Shown one piece after another: positions 1 through 11,391 of a stretch of DNA of 64,000 nt (within the stretch, counting starts at the first letter, position 1; every line of letters begins with the position of its first letter). Below the pieces are notes generated by a model. That model did not search any database. It saw only the letters and a list, made by a program, of their open reading frames with translations, and was not told the origin of the DNA. Source of the DNA: Mortierella sp. BCC40632 (taxonomy: Eukaryota > Mortierellomycota > Mortierellomycetes > Mortierellales > Mortierellaceae); the NCBI GenBank assembly GCA_011634665.1, contig WAEK01000006.1:515001-579000 (forward strand). Direction: 5' to 3'. A program made the translations under genes and the position numbers.

Positions 1-1145
1 TTCCCAAGAGGCGTCCACTTGACCGTGGCGGAACTGCACCGCCTCTAGCTCATCCTACAGTTAGGGCACCCTTGATGTGTATCGTAAACTCTGTACTGAG
101 AGCAACGGGATATTCTCACTTTGCTCGACTGATCTGCCCGGAGGTGTCCCCCTCGTCACTCCAGGCGCTTCACATCGGTCCAGCAGAGTTGTATGAGGTA
201 TTCTGCACGAATGAAGAGGGACGTTTCGACGTCAACGATGCTAGAGGACGCCCGTTGACTAGTACTGCTCAAGCAACTATGCCCCCAGAGAACAAGCGAG
301 CAATCTTTGAAGCGTTCTTTGATCTTCCCAAGATCACCCAAATTTGCCTGAATTTTACAGACAGGTGAGTACAGGTGCATCTTGTTCTATTGTTACCATT
401 GTATCCTCGGAGCCATTAGACTAACTCGAATGATTTTTTCGAACAGGCTGGTGTTTGTCGATCCCCATTGTGTCCGTATCCTATGCAAAGAAAAAGAGTA
501 CACTTAGGGTTACTTAGGATATCGTCGCCGGAGCAAGTATGAAGAAAGGCAAAAGCAAAAAAAACCTACAGGCCAGATCAACTGGAATGAAGAGCTGGAT
601 CGAATCCAATGGACCAAGGATCGGGCCGAAAGCCAACGCACAGAGGTGTCTCAGCAGCTCCACCAACTTGAGTTAACTGTACAACTCAGAGATGAACTGG
701 CAGTCAAAGAGAAAAATAAATCAGGACTTGGTCAATCGGTTCACGAACGGCGAAAGAAGCGCCACCTTGTGGAAGAGGGCCGATGGTACCATGCACTCCG
801 AACATATAAAAAATCTGTCAGGCGCCTAAGGTCTACTGTCATGGAAAAAGAGGCCGAGGTTCGACGATTACGACAGGAGCTGTACTACTGGAACAAAGTC
901 CTTGCTGTCAGCCAGGTAGCCTCCAAGAGCACTGGGGAAGACGAGTTCGCGGCAGACACAGTTCTAACACCGAATAGATTCGCTGTTGAGGACTCCACTG
1001 AGAGATTAACTATCGAGCAATTGCCGAGCGATCAAATTGTCTTTGCAGGGACAGACTATGGAATTGTCACGATGTCTGAAACGGTTCCTCAGACACTGAG
1101 CGAAATCCAAGTCCATTTGAACAGATTCAGCCTGCTTTTTGATAC

Positions 1146-1146
<1 letters not shown>
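1..1146 (+). pseudogene. Fanzor-like gene, N-terminal half (copy A), broken
   Basis: The frame from before position 72 encodes the region preceding the nuclease core of a Fanzor-type protein. It parallels copy B (6400-7420): the PSSLQALHIGP stretch, then FFDL, then FVD followed by VRIL, then a long basic coiled coil (about 600-890), then a RuvC-I-like segment FAGTDYGIVTMS near 1043-1078 that keeps the first catalytic Asp. An intron with GT-AG ends lies at 366-446 and joins in frame (TDR to LVFVD). Copy B has no intron there. A single in-frame stop occurs near 505-507, after EKEYT. The homology ends at about 1146 in a T30 tract, exactly where copy B has its next intron. It is truncated at the left window edge. 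Fanzor proteins are eukaryotic TnpB homologues shown elsewhere to be RNA-guided DNA endonucleases. Family assignment is from motif memory; inactivity is inferred from the stop and truncation. Confidence 0.72.

Positions 1147-1176
<30 letters not shown>
1147..1176. repeat. T30 homopolymer at the end of Fanzor copy A
   Basis: An uninterrupted run of 30 T follows the last recognisable exon base of copy A. It could be the poly(T) face of a minus-strand poly(A)-tailed insertion or an expanded intron pyrimidine tract. Confidence 0.9.
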
Positions 1177-1177
<1 letters not shown>

Positions 1178-1400
1178 AGGAGGAAAAGAAATATTTAACA
1201 AATACTAAAGAAATATCTGAGTTTCGCGTCACCTGATAGAAAATCCCCCTTTTCCTTTTTCTGGTTTGCTCTGCTGTTACCTGCCCTTCTTTTTGCTACC
1301 TGTTCTGCTGTCTGCTACAACATGCCCTTCTTTATTCGGCCGTAGGTGTCCTGCGTGTAATGTGCTACGTGCGTGCTACGAGAAGGCATACGACCGGAGT

Positions 1401-1452
1401 GCTATGAGAAGGCGCTATGAGAAGGCGCTATGAGAAGGCGCTATGAGAAGGC
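1401..1452. repeat. 13-bp minisatellite, 4 exact units
   Basis: The unit GCTATGAGAAGGC occurs four times head to tail. Diverged units of the same flavour continue on both sides (about 1360-1490), including two copies of ATAAGATCGGAG. Confidence 0.9.
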
Positions 1453-2445
1453 ATAAGATCGGAGTGCTGTGAGAAGGTATAAGATCGGAGCACCGGTCAT
1501 TGGCCATTAACCGGAATAAGAAACTTTCTTCTATTCTTTTCCATCCTGAAGGGTACTTTAGCAAACCTTGCAATTGCAATGTGAATAGTGGTGGTGGTGG
1601 TGGTGGTGACTGAACATTTGTAATAGCGGCTGCAATCGTAATCATTTTCTCACTCCATGTGGGGTAGACCTTTTTAATCTTTATACATCCCAAAAAGGTA
1701 TCGCAGACCCGAGAGGGGCTCCTTTCACCGAGTAGTCGGGTTCTCTCAGACATCTCTAATCGATTACTCAGAACCAACTTGAGGATCCCATGCCCTCGCT
1801 TCGCACTGTTTCTCTATGCGTCGGCATGCTTTCTCGACCATGTACAGTAGTAGGACATGACAGGTACAGTGTCTTTCATGGAATTGATATCAATGACCCT
1901 CAGGCAAGAAAGCAGGCAGTAGAGGCGTTTGCTCGGGCACTGGTGTGGTGGTACGACTCTAGCAGGGCGAACGATCAAGGCCGATTCAAAGCCCATTAGC
2001 GACTGCCACTCGGACCAGGACGACCAGCGACACTCACTAAGCCGAAACATGAAAAACCTGAGATGGAACTTCAAGAGTGCCATGAATAAAAGAGGAGCTA
2101 GCAATCAAGGTACTGGGGTGAAGGCGATTCAAGAAAAGTACCTAATCCAATTGGTGAAACACAGACTCAAAAGGGCACATGTTGAGACACCTGGTCACCT
2201 CTTCCTATTGACCTTTTTGGCAGCAGTCTTTTCTCCTCACTCCTTCCCATTGCAACAAGCAACTTGAGACATTGGTGGCCCTAATGGGTCGATGCAAAGC
2301 TAATCAATAAACACTTGGTGTTTGAAAAAAAAAAAAAAAAAAAAAAAAGTAGGTTTCTGAAAAAAACGGTGTCCATCCCTATTCTCTCTCTCTCTCTCTC
2401 TCTCTTCATTTCATCCACTTTGGTCGGACAGACCCAAAAAAAAAA

Positions 2446-2870
2446 AAAGGACTATTTCAGAAAAAAGGACTATTTAGAAAAAAGTAGTATTTGAAAAAAG
2501 GACTATATCGAAAAAAAGTAGGATTTGAAAAAAGGACTATTTCGAAAAAAGTAGTATTTGAAAAAAGGACTATTTAGAAAAAGTAGTATTTGAAAAAAGG
2601 ACTATATCGAAAAAGTAGGATTTGAAAAAAGGACTATTTAGAAAAAGTAGGATTTGAAAAAAGGACTATTTAGAAAAAGTAGGATTTGAAAAAAGGACTA
2701 TTTAGAAAAAGGACTATTTCGAGAAAAGTAGGATTTGAAAAAAAGGACTATTTCGAGGAAAAGTAGGATTTGAAAAAAGGACTATTTCGAGGAAAAGTAG
2801 GATTTGAAAAAAAAGGACTATTTCGAGGAAAAGTAGGATTTGAAAAAAGGACCATTTAGAAAAGAGGTCA
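2446..2870. repeat. Tandem array, about 32-34-bp unit, roughly 12 copies
   Basis: The unit alternates GGACTATTT(A/C)GA with (A)n GTAG(G/T)ATTTG separated by A5-A8 runs. Units differ by A-run length and by point changes (TATATCGA, TTTCGAGG). There are no unique spacers, so this is a minisatellite and not a CRISPR array. Confidence 0.85.
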
Positions 2871-3629
2871 ATTTGAGAAATATTCAATTCAGCAAGGGCA
2901 GGAGTTTGAATACAAGTGCTTGGTCCTGCGTGCCACAGCTATGCAAAATAGAGCTACTACGTAACGAACAGCTTAAGTCTGAGGAATGTGTGTTCAAAAG
3001 CTCTCTCTCTCTCTCTCCTCTTCTCTTTCTCTCTCTCCATACAGTTCATGATTATGTCAGTTTGAAGACCGTGCACTGCGCATGGTCCCCCTGAAGCGTG
3101 AGGAAAAAAGAATGATTCATATTTTCCCAGCGCCATTCTGGCACCGACAAATTAAAAGTGAGAAGATGCAAAGTGCAGCGCACTAGAGGATTCAACAATG
3201 AGAGAAGAGAGAGAAGAGAGCTCTGCTTGAACTTGACCTTTTCTTTTTCCTTGCACACACACACTCCACACTCCACAATCCACAATCCACAATCCACAAT
3301 CCACACTACACACTACACACTATACACATACACTACTACACACATACACGCTCTCTCTTCCTCTTTTTATCATGGTAGGGCAAAGAATAAAGAAAGCACA
3401 AAAAAGGACCCCCAACAGTTCAACTTGACACCTTGCTAAATATTTACTACATCGTTTTGCTCTTTTTAGGAGTCAACACTGAATTATTCTTTTGCAAAGA
3501 GAGATCACAGCGCAGGACTCTTGAGAGTCTGGAGGAGCATGCTAGAGAGGCATGACCCTGCTCTTGCACCCAGACTGGAGAGTACTCTGTCCCTTGACCA
3601 CTGTCAATTGGAAAACAGGGCAAGTACGA

Positions 3630-6600
3630 TGGAGACACTCTGCCGACAGGGCATCGTCGTCGACATGGCTCCACTTGAAACATCTCGGGTACCAGCGACA
3701 ACATCGATCGTGCAAAGTCTTCTCAATAACACTGCATCTCGAAACCCTCTATTCACTCTTACCATTGGAGACACATCAGTTGACATCCCACCCCACAGCA
3801 ACCTGCATTTCCGACTATTGTCATCAGAGCTACACGTTGACATTTTTGTCTTCTCCACCCGAAAAAAGACAAAAGGTCTTCAGGAGCGAAGACTCGACAA
3901 TGTCAATCGGTATTCTTCAACACGTTGACTCCTACCTTGGGACGAGGGAGTGTTTGGCATTGGTGCCATCCAAGAACTACTCGGTCCAACAACACTACCC
4001 CAGGAGAACCTCCAGCCCAGCCATACCATAGCCGCTACTCCCCGGCGGTCTACCGCACAGGCCCAAGAACCTATAGCGGTTTTAAAAAACGGAAGTTAGA
4101 CGATCCTGCGGACGCTGATATCCAGGAAGCCTTCAAAAAAGCAAGGTAAATGTTTAAACATGTACTTTTCAAGTACTCGATAGCAGAAATAGCCTCATAA
4201 AGCATGGTGTATCTAATGGCTTCTCCACTTGATACTGTGCAGGCATGACTACATAGCAAACCGCATTAAAGGAAGCATCTTAAAGGGCAAAGACAAAGGG
4301 GAAGCCTACCAGTCTCTTATTGCAACAAAGAGACTTCCTCTATGCATCAAAAAGTCCGCCTTCGATACCATAAGAGCCTCCAACGTGGCCGCCCGAGATC
4401 TTTCTAGGACTACTATGGACAAAAAATTGGGGAAGGACGGCACCGTCAACCAATGGAACAGCTACCTCGAAGCAAACTTTCAGTCACTATGGGAGGCAGA
4501 AGAAGAGGCCAAGACCAAAAAGCTGTCTAAAAGGGAAGGGTCGCGCCGACTCGAACGATAAAGTCGATGCGGCAGCTAGAACAAGTGGAGGAGGAGGAAG
4601 AGGTAGTAGTAGTAGGAGAGGAAGCGGAAGAAACGGTGATGGCGATGATGGTGGCAGCGATGGTGATTACGAGATGGAGGAAGAGACTGGACCCGATCAG
4701 AGACAGCTCCGATCCTGCACAGCCACACTTCAGCAAGTTCTTCGGCCTGATCTTTTGTACAGAGGACAAAAGAGAATCCGAATTCTCCTAGAGAAAAGTC
4801 AAAGAGGCTATGACGGTGGTTTGTGAGGAAATCTCGGTGCTGGCTACGAAGGCGGTTCATGAGGTAATGGCTCTGCATTTTTATTTTATTTTATTTTTTA
4901 TTATTTTTTCTATTACTGACAAATGAATATCACCCTTTTTTTTTTTTTTTTTTAGCTCGCATCAGGGACTCACTACATCAATCCATCTACCAAGATGGCC
5001 TTTGACATCCAGTCGGTCTTTCCGGCAGGATTCGAGTTTCGGGACAAGACTGTCCTGTCCTTGCTCCCAGTTGCGGCCCCTTCCTGACCTTTTGCCAGAG
5101 CACCTGGAAGCCGAGAGAAAAAGAGCGACACGACAACTCTAATGTCGTATAGCTTTCTCCTGTTCATGTATTCTTGGTTCTTCGGAGCTCAAGGAGTTAA
5201 CGCAGCGAACAAAGCCAGGCGACAGGTCTGGAGCAGTGTGGTCGGTAACCTCGCATCGGGCAAAAGCAAGTTTTCAGTAGATGTTGGAGGCCGTTCAAGT
5301 ACAGTTAGTGAGCACTTGAAGCAAATGGCTACAAACATCGAGAACCTTTGGGGGAGGCCAGATGTATGACAAGCTTCTCGATCACACTCTCTTGCTTCTA
5401 TTGCGGCTCCATCTGGCTCCAGAGAGAGAGCGAAAGCAGAGAGAGAAAAACTCAAGTCGTCAGGCCACGAGAAAGAAAAAGTCATCCCAAGAATGCAACT
5501 GTAGGCAAGAGTAGATGGAAACGGACAATCCTGGTGCTCTGCGATGATCTCAACCGTGCTCTTGACAAAGACCCAACCGGAGATGGGCAGCGGATTCAAT
5601 CGGTCCTGCACAGGATTGAATACATCCTGGCTCACAAGTACACAGCCCAAACCGCTGGGGCGGAATGTTTTGAACCACTGGATGTCCAACTCGAACATCT
5701 GGATACGGACAATTTCGGAGGGGTCAATTTTGATGACTGGATTTTTAGCCAACTGGAGGGTGACCCTGTCAAAGAGCCGACAGTCAAGGCGGGCGGTGAA
5801 TCCAGTATTCAAGCCCTAAGGAGAGCCGTCGAAGACCTGAATACGGACGACCTTGAAGGGATTGATTTTGACGATTGGGACATTAAAGAACCGGAGGAAG
5901 ATTTTGTCAAAGAGCCGGTGGTTGAGGTGAACAACAAGGACAATGGTGTGACCCAAAGGAGAACTGTCAAAGATCAGGACTCTGACAATCTCGAAGGGTC
6001 CGATTTCGACGACTGGGATCTCGATGAGATGGAGGAAGAACTAGAAAACGAATTAGGGGATTCTCCCGCTAAAGAGCCAACAAGAGCGATCATATTGTCT
6101 TTGAGGAGACTTCTTCGTATGCTCCTAGAGTCACCCCGAATCGAGAAGGAAATCGACAACAACTGGGTCAGAAAGTCAGCACACGGCGGAATGGATATCA
6201 CCGAGGAGCAATGCAGTGTTGTAGCCAAGCTGGCCAACGCACTTCGACCCTATGTTGCAAAACGTCGAGTTAGCCGAGAGACGAGACCCCAAAAGGTGGA
6301 ACGAGGGCGCCCTTGGCCCACGCTACTTTGCTTGCACCTATGGCCATCATTGCCAACGCAATTCAAAGAGCGGCTGGGTATCCTCAGCACACTCGGCTTT
6401 TTGTCACCGCAGATATCACCTTCTTCCAGTCATGCATTGATTCTTGGAGCGAAGGGGTTATACGAGGTGTTGTGTGCCAAGACGCCAGGCCACTTTGATA
6501 TCAAGAACTCTGAAGGCACTCCTCTAATAGCCGGAGAAAGAGTCCCACATCACAAGGACGCAGTCTTTGGGGCATTCTTCGACTTGGAGAAAGTTCAAAG

Positions 6601-8680
6601 GCTGTGTCGCAAGCATGGCCTCAGATTTGCGGACAGAATGATGTTCGTCGATAGGTACACAGTCCGGATTTTGGGTGAAGTGATTCCACAGGGAGCCGAG
6701 CGTGGAGGTCGCCCGTTGTTCAGCCACTACGAGAGGCGGGTCAAGGCCAAGGTCAGGACTGATACTATGGACTGGACCAAAGAGATAGAGTATCAAAAGA
6801 TGGAAGTGGAAACAATTGCTGAAGAGATCAAGAGAGTAGAGAGCAATATCAAAGACCTTGAGAGTAGAATCAAGCGAGGCCGAAAGGAACTCAAGGTGCT
6901 CGAGACGGATCAAAGCCTGACAGCCAAGAACCACCGCACAGCAGTCAGAAAAAGAGAATGAGAAGGCAAACAAGGAAGGCATCGGGGGCGTAGACACGAA
7001 TGAGGGCAATATTCAGAGTGTAGAGGACGGAAGAGGGAGTGAGCAAAAAGACATATCGCGTTCTTCAAGAAGCAAGGAGAAAGGTGCGAGCTCTTCGAGC
7101 AACTGTACAGCCACAGGAGAGTCAGTTGCGACGCCTGCGGAAAAAAGAGGAGTTACTGGAATGGGCTCCGCAGGGTAGTTACAGCAAAGACCCCAAAGAG
7201 CAAGGATGGCTCAAAGGCGGTGGAGTACACCACACCTACTGTGAAGGATTTTACAGTCGAGGATTCAACGAGGCGGCTCGATATTTCCAAGTTGCCAGAG
7301 GACAGAATTGTCTTTGCAGGGACAGATCCAGGGATTCGAACGATGAGTGTAACATGTGCACAGACCCTGGGCGAGATCAAGACGCATATCAACCGATATG
7401 CTGTACTTTTATGGTAAGTTGAATGGGCAAGATGTAAGGAATAATGTCGGTCATCTGTCAAGCTCAGCGCATCTAATAGCTTTTTTAATGATGAATAGGC
7501 ACAGAAGAGGATGCGGAGGAAACCTTTGGGAGCTCTAATCCTGAGCCATGGCCACCACCTCCGGATGAGGAGTCATCAGGAGAGGCAACTGCCTCTAGAG
7601 AACAATGGACACCCCAGAGTCGTCCATTCAAGATCACGGCACCTCAGCTCAATGAAGCTTCAGGGATGCGACGGGTAGCCAAGAGGCGAGAGATGCGACT
7701 TAAGAGACCGGAGAATAGTGATGTACGCGAAGCACTGGAGAAGCTCTCAGACAAGGAACAAGTTTTGAAGACAGCACAGACGATGGAGGAGATTGACAGG
7801 GCGCATGAGCTGCATCGAGAGTCACGCAAAGCATTGAAGGGATTTGAGAAATCCAAGGCAAGGTTGAAGGATCTGCACAACCAGCGACTTCGCACAAGAA
7901 GGGTGTGGGGGAAGGTGGCGGCAGCAGAGAGGGAGTATGTGAAGAATCACGCATTGGAAACGTTTGGGTCAGAGAGCCCATCAGGTACAGTTGAGCAGAA
8001 CAAAATGTCCTTTTTTTTTTTTTTATTTTTTATTTTTTACTGAGTCTTCTTCTTTTAATGTTCTAGAGGTATCCCCGTCAGATGGACGGTGTGGTGGTTG
8101 CCAACGGCACCATATAGCGTGTACCTGGGGTAACTACCAGCACCTGGCTCGGTGTCGCAAGAATGGTCCATCACTCATCCCAGTGATGCTGGTGGGGTCG
8201 GGAGGAACGGGAGTAGGAAGCAGAATTGGAGGGCACGCTAGACGGGGAGGAGGAAAGATGAGAGAGCAGCATATGCGGTACGGAGTGGTTGGACTTACTG
8301 ATGAATTCAGGACGAGCCAGACGTGTGCCGAGTGTTTTGGTCAATTGAGGAAGGCACGGTCGCGTCGGATTGTGGATGGCAAGGAGAAGATGGTTCAGGT
8401 GAATGGAGCAATGGAGTGTACGAACAGCCAGTGCGGGTCAGTCCAGCGAGGACATACGATCAGGTCCCGGGATGTGAACGCAGCCGTTTGTATTGCGATA
8501 GCAGGAGGGTCGACTCTACTCTCACTGGAGAGACATACACTGGAGCCATTTACAAGGACAATCCGTCCCACCAAACATACCTGTTCATATTCACAGGAGA
8601 TAGCTCAACTTACTATGCCTCCAACATCAGTTAGAGATGCAATGGGGGATCCCTGCGGTACGCAGGGCAAACTAGGCTAG
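3630..8680 (+). pseudogene. Fanzor-like gene (copy B), near full length but frame-broken
   Basis: This is a TnpB-like eukaryotic nuclease (Fanzor) in which almost every domain can be followed, but in changing frames. An ATG near 3630 starts a low-complexity N-terminus with the basic KKRKLDD stretch near 4090. GT-AG introns are visible at 4146-4242, 4864-4955, 7414-7498 and 7985-8066. An acidic linker with repeated FDDWD motifs spans 5720-6030, REC-like sequence 6330-6690, and a coiled coil 6780-6950. RuvC-I is FAGTDPGIRTMS (about 7313-7348). The C-terminal part has GTGVGSRIGGHARRGGGKM, then TDEFRTSQTC, then a CxxC...CxxxxC finger, then RDVNAAVCIA as RuvC-III (about 8200-8500). Frame changes are needed near 4535, 5500, 6330, 6400, 6960-7040, 7150 and 7407. 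Such proteins cut DNA guided by an omega-type RNA in characterised relatives; this copy probably cannot make an intact protein. The first exon is the least certain part. Confidence 0.72.
8651..8667 (+). other. Perfect hairpin at the 3' end of Fanzor copy B
   Basis: CCCTGCG-GTA-CGCAGGG forms a 7-bp stem with a 3-nt loop, 13 bases before the end of the reading frame at 8680. In TnpB and Fanzor systems the guide (omega) RNA derives from the 3' end of the gene, so this is a candidate structural element. It may be chance. Confidence 0.4.
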
Positions 8681-8709
8681 TTTAATCACCATTAAAATTC
8701 TTTGATTAG

Positions 8710-9781
8710 ATCAAGTCGATACTGACGTGCCCTCCACAGAGTCGCCAACCCAAGCGGGCTCTTCTGTTGTTGCAACTGCCACAAAACGGTCGTTCACTCA
8801 GCAGATGGAGTTGGAGAAACTCCGGTTGCCACGGTCCCACAGAATCACTGCGAAACAGATTAACGACATTTCGCATTCCGAAAGGTCGACAAGAAAGCGA
8901 AATCGTCGACTCAGACGTCCTGAAAATAATAGCACACGCGAGGCTATCGAACAGCTGTCTGATAAGCAAAACGTCCTAAAGACAGCCAACAGTTTGGGAG
9001 CCATAGACTCTGCCCGTCGCTTCCATCGATCTGTTGAGGATGACTTGAAGGCATTCGAAGCTTCTACCGTGCGGCAGCGAGATTTACGGAATCAACGCCT
9101 CAGGACAGCTAAGGCATGGGCAAAACTTGGTGCAGCAGAACGCACACATGTCCGAGAGCATGTCAGACAACACGATGTGAAGAATGATGGAGCACGTAAG
9201 TACCATGAAAATGAGCACATTGCCTATCAAAAAAACATGGGGCTCAAATCAATTTCTTTTTTTACGTTCTAGCCGTAGGTACAGTAGCTTACGGAGACGG
9301 CTGGTGCTCTTCATGCTTAGCCCACCATATTCCTCGAAACTCGGGCGGACGTTTTAGACACATTTTGCAGTGCCCCAAGGAAGAAAAGAAGTATTTCAAA
9401 GTCATGCTCATCGGAGATGCAGGAACTGGAGTAGGCAGCCGCATTAAAGGCCACGCACGACGAGGAGGTGGAAAGATGAGAAAGGAGCATCGACAGCACT
9501 GCACTGTCGGCATTACCAGCGAACATCGCAGCTCCAAAACATGCATTTTTTGCTTCCAAGAAGTCAGGTTAGCCTGTGCTCGACGAGTTATCCGAGGCGA
9601 GGTAAAGACGGTGAAGGTGCATGGCGCTGTAGAGTGCGTGAATCCCAAGTGCCCGTCTCTCAAGTGTGGATACTCAATCCGGCCCCGAGATACTCACTCG
9701 GCGGTAGCAATTGCGACCGCAGGGGCATCCAACCTCCCCTCTCCAGAGCGTGCCACCTTAAACCATTCAGCCGGCAACTGA
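8710..9781 (+). pseudogene. Fanzor-like gene, C-terminal half (copy C)
   Basis: It begins right after an intron-like acceptor (TTTGATTAG, ending 8709). Reading continues through a basic helical segment (RRLRRPENNSTREAIEQLSD) to a GT-AG intron at 9196-9272, and joins in frame to WCSSCLAHHI (about 9300). Then come GDAGTGVGSRIKGHARRGG (about 9414-9470), TSEHRSSKTCIFCF (about 9510-9555), a second Cys pair VECVNPKCP and RuvC-III-like RPRDTHSAVAIATAG. Compared with copy B, EFRTS is EHRSS and the Asn after RD is His. One base appears lost near 9762, which ends the frame at 9781; the +1 frame continues the homology for about 30 codons. No start codon region, coiled coil or RuvC-I is present, so it is only half a gene. 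Its start corresponds to the place where copy A stops. Confidence 0.72.
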
Positions 9782-11391
9782 GACCCTTGGGAGTCAATCC
9801 CACCACCAAAAACACCAGTCAGACACTGGAACCACTTTCAAGCTCTTCCTCATCCAGGCGGATTCCAGGAGAGCCCCTCGCAGATCGAGGCGTACTTGTA
9901 AGTTCTCTCTTTTTTTTTGATTGGTCAAATGAACACACGTGATGGTTCTAAAATGGACATTTCTCATTTTTCTTCATTAGTGATACAGACCTGCAAACTA
10001 GAACTTAAACAATAGAAGAGCCACTAGGCATATAAGGTGTTGATGGCATGCAGGGCTGAGTTGCCCTAATGGCAAACTATCTACTAAAGTCTAGTAATCG
10101 ATTCAATGGACATTTTTGGAGTCTGGGGGTCTTGCCTTGGTGCTCAGCGGCACGAGATTGGTGCCTTTCACTATTTGGCCTTGAGTCCATCAGGATGGTA
10201 CAGCACTAGTCGCCAATGATTTCAGATTGACTATCCTGACACATTGTTGACAACTTTTCCCGAGAGAGAACCAAAAGAGAAAGGTCATTTAGAACAGCCA
10301 TTACCATGAAGCCAGCTTTTCCACTGTCATACTCTCCTTGGACACGGAGAGGCATTGGGCTATGAGAGAAGAGTAAAAAGCTACACATTCCTCAAGAATC
10401 TAGAGTTTCTGTTTTGTTTTAGGTCAGGGCTGATAGCGAAGGCCCTGAGTCAGTGTGGGAAAGAAAAGGCGGGAGGGCCATCTCACCAGAAGGGAAGCGC
10501 CACAATCAGTTTTCATTGGCCATCAACTGCACGCCACCAAATTTTCCCTTGCCACCAAAACTATTCCAAGGTCCTTTCTCATATGGTCATTGATTCTCCC
10601 AGATCTCATCTCACCAACATCATAACCATCTTTCCCGAGACTTGATGACTACCAACTCATGATCCTGAGGCTTTTCTCGAACGGTTGGCGCCATTGGTTC
10701 GGATGACTTTCATCCCCATCTCATCCGTCGATTGCCAAGGTCAAAGACCGAAAAAAAAAAAAAAAAAACATTTGGTCACTCCTCCAATAGTTGGGCCATC
10801 CTGCCATCATCCTGCGCAACTTTTCCAGCATCAGATAACCGTCAATTCTTGGTTCCTATTACCATCTCATTGGCTACCGGCCCAAGTCAAAAATCAAAAG
10901 AAACTATTTGCCTATCCCTCCAATCCCATCTCATCCTGTTATCATTGTAATCACATCTCTCAACGCCTCCTAAGTATCTACGCACGATCCCCAGACTGCC
11001 CTCGATCAATTGGTGCCATTGTCTTGCGGAGTGTCCATTGCTATCGAAATCCTTTTGCAGGCGATATGGTTAGAAGAACCATCGGGTCTTCATTTCAATT
11101 GGCCCTTCGGAAGGATACGATGTCATTCTCCTGTTTGCCTATTCATCCAATCGATGATCAACATCCGCGTTTATTGAAATTATAGTAAGGGTGTCAAGTA
11201 TTAGAGGGAGAGAAAGAGAAAGAAAAAAAGAAAGAGAAGATGGACTGACCGGCAGGGTATATCGTTCACATAGACATTAGCGTGGTTGGGCATAAATTTG
11301 CATTGCAGAGGGTACATGTTGGGGAGTGGTCATTAAATGAAAGCAATAATCGGACGACCAAGCAGACAGTGAACTTTTAAACCTGAGCATG
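9782..11391. other. Gene-free stretch
   Basis: I see no recognisable gene. A weak hairpin CCTCG-CAGAT-CGAGG lies at 9876-9890, about 100 bases past the stop of Fanzor copy C. An A20 tract lies near 10750-10768. ORFs of up to 166 codons here have no domain signature. Confidence 0.5.

Larger units (their letters stand above)
1177..3629. other. Non-coding stretch with several tandem repeats
   Basis: No ORF here resembles a known protein. The stretch holds a 13-bp minisatellite (1401-1452), a short GTG run (about 1590-1609), an A24 tract (2325-2348), a CT microsatellite (2383-2404), a long 32-34-bp tandem array (2446-2870), a CT run near 3000-3035 and an 8-bp AATCCACA repeat (about 3270-3305). 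It separates copy A from copy B of the Fanzor-like genes. Confidence 0.7.

Noticed and set aside
2446..2870. Regularly spaced repeats resembling a CRISPR array
   Set aside because: The spaces between repeat blocks are themselves repeats with A-run variation; there are no unique spacers and the genome is eukaryotic.
10685..11185. 166-codon ORF downstream of Fanzor copy C
   Set aside because: Begins in a poly(A) tract and has no recognisable domain; composition fits non-coding DNA.
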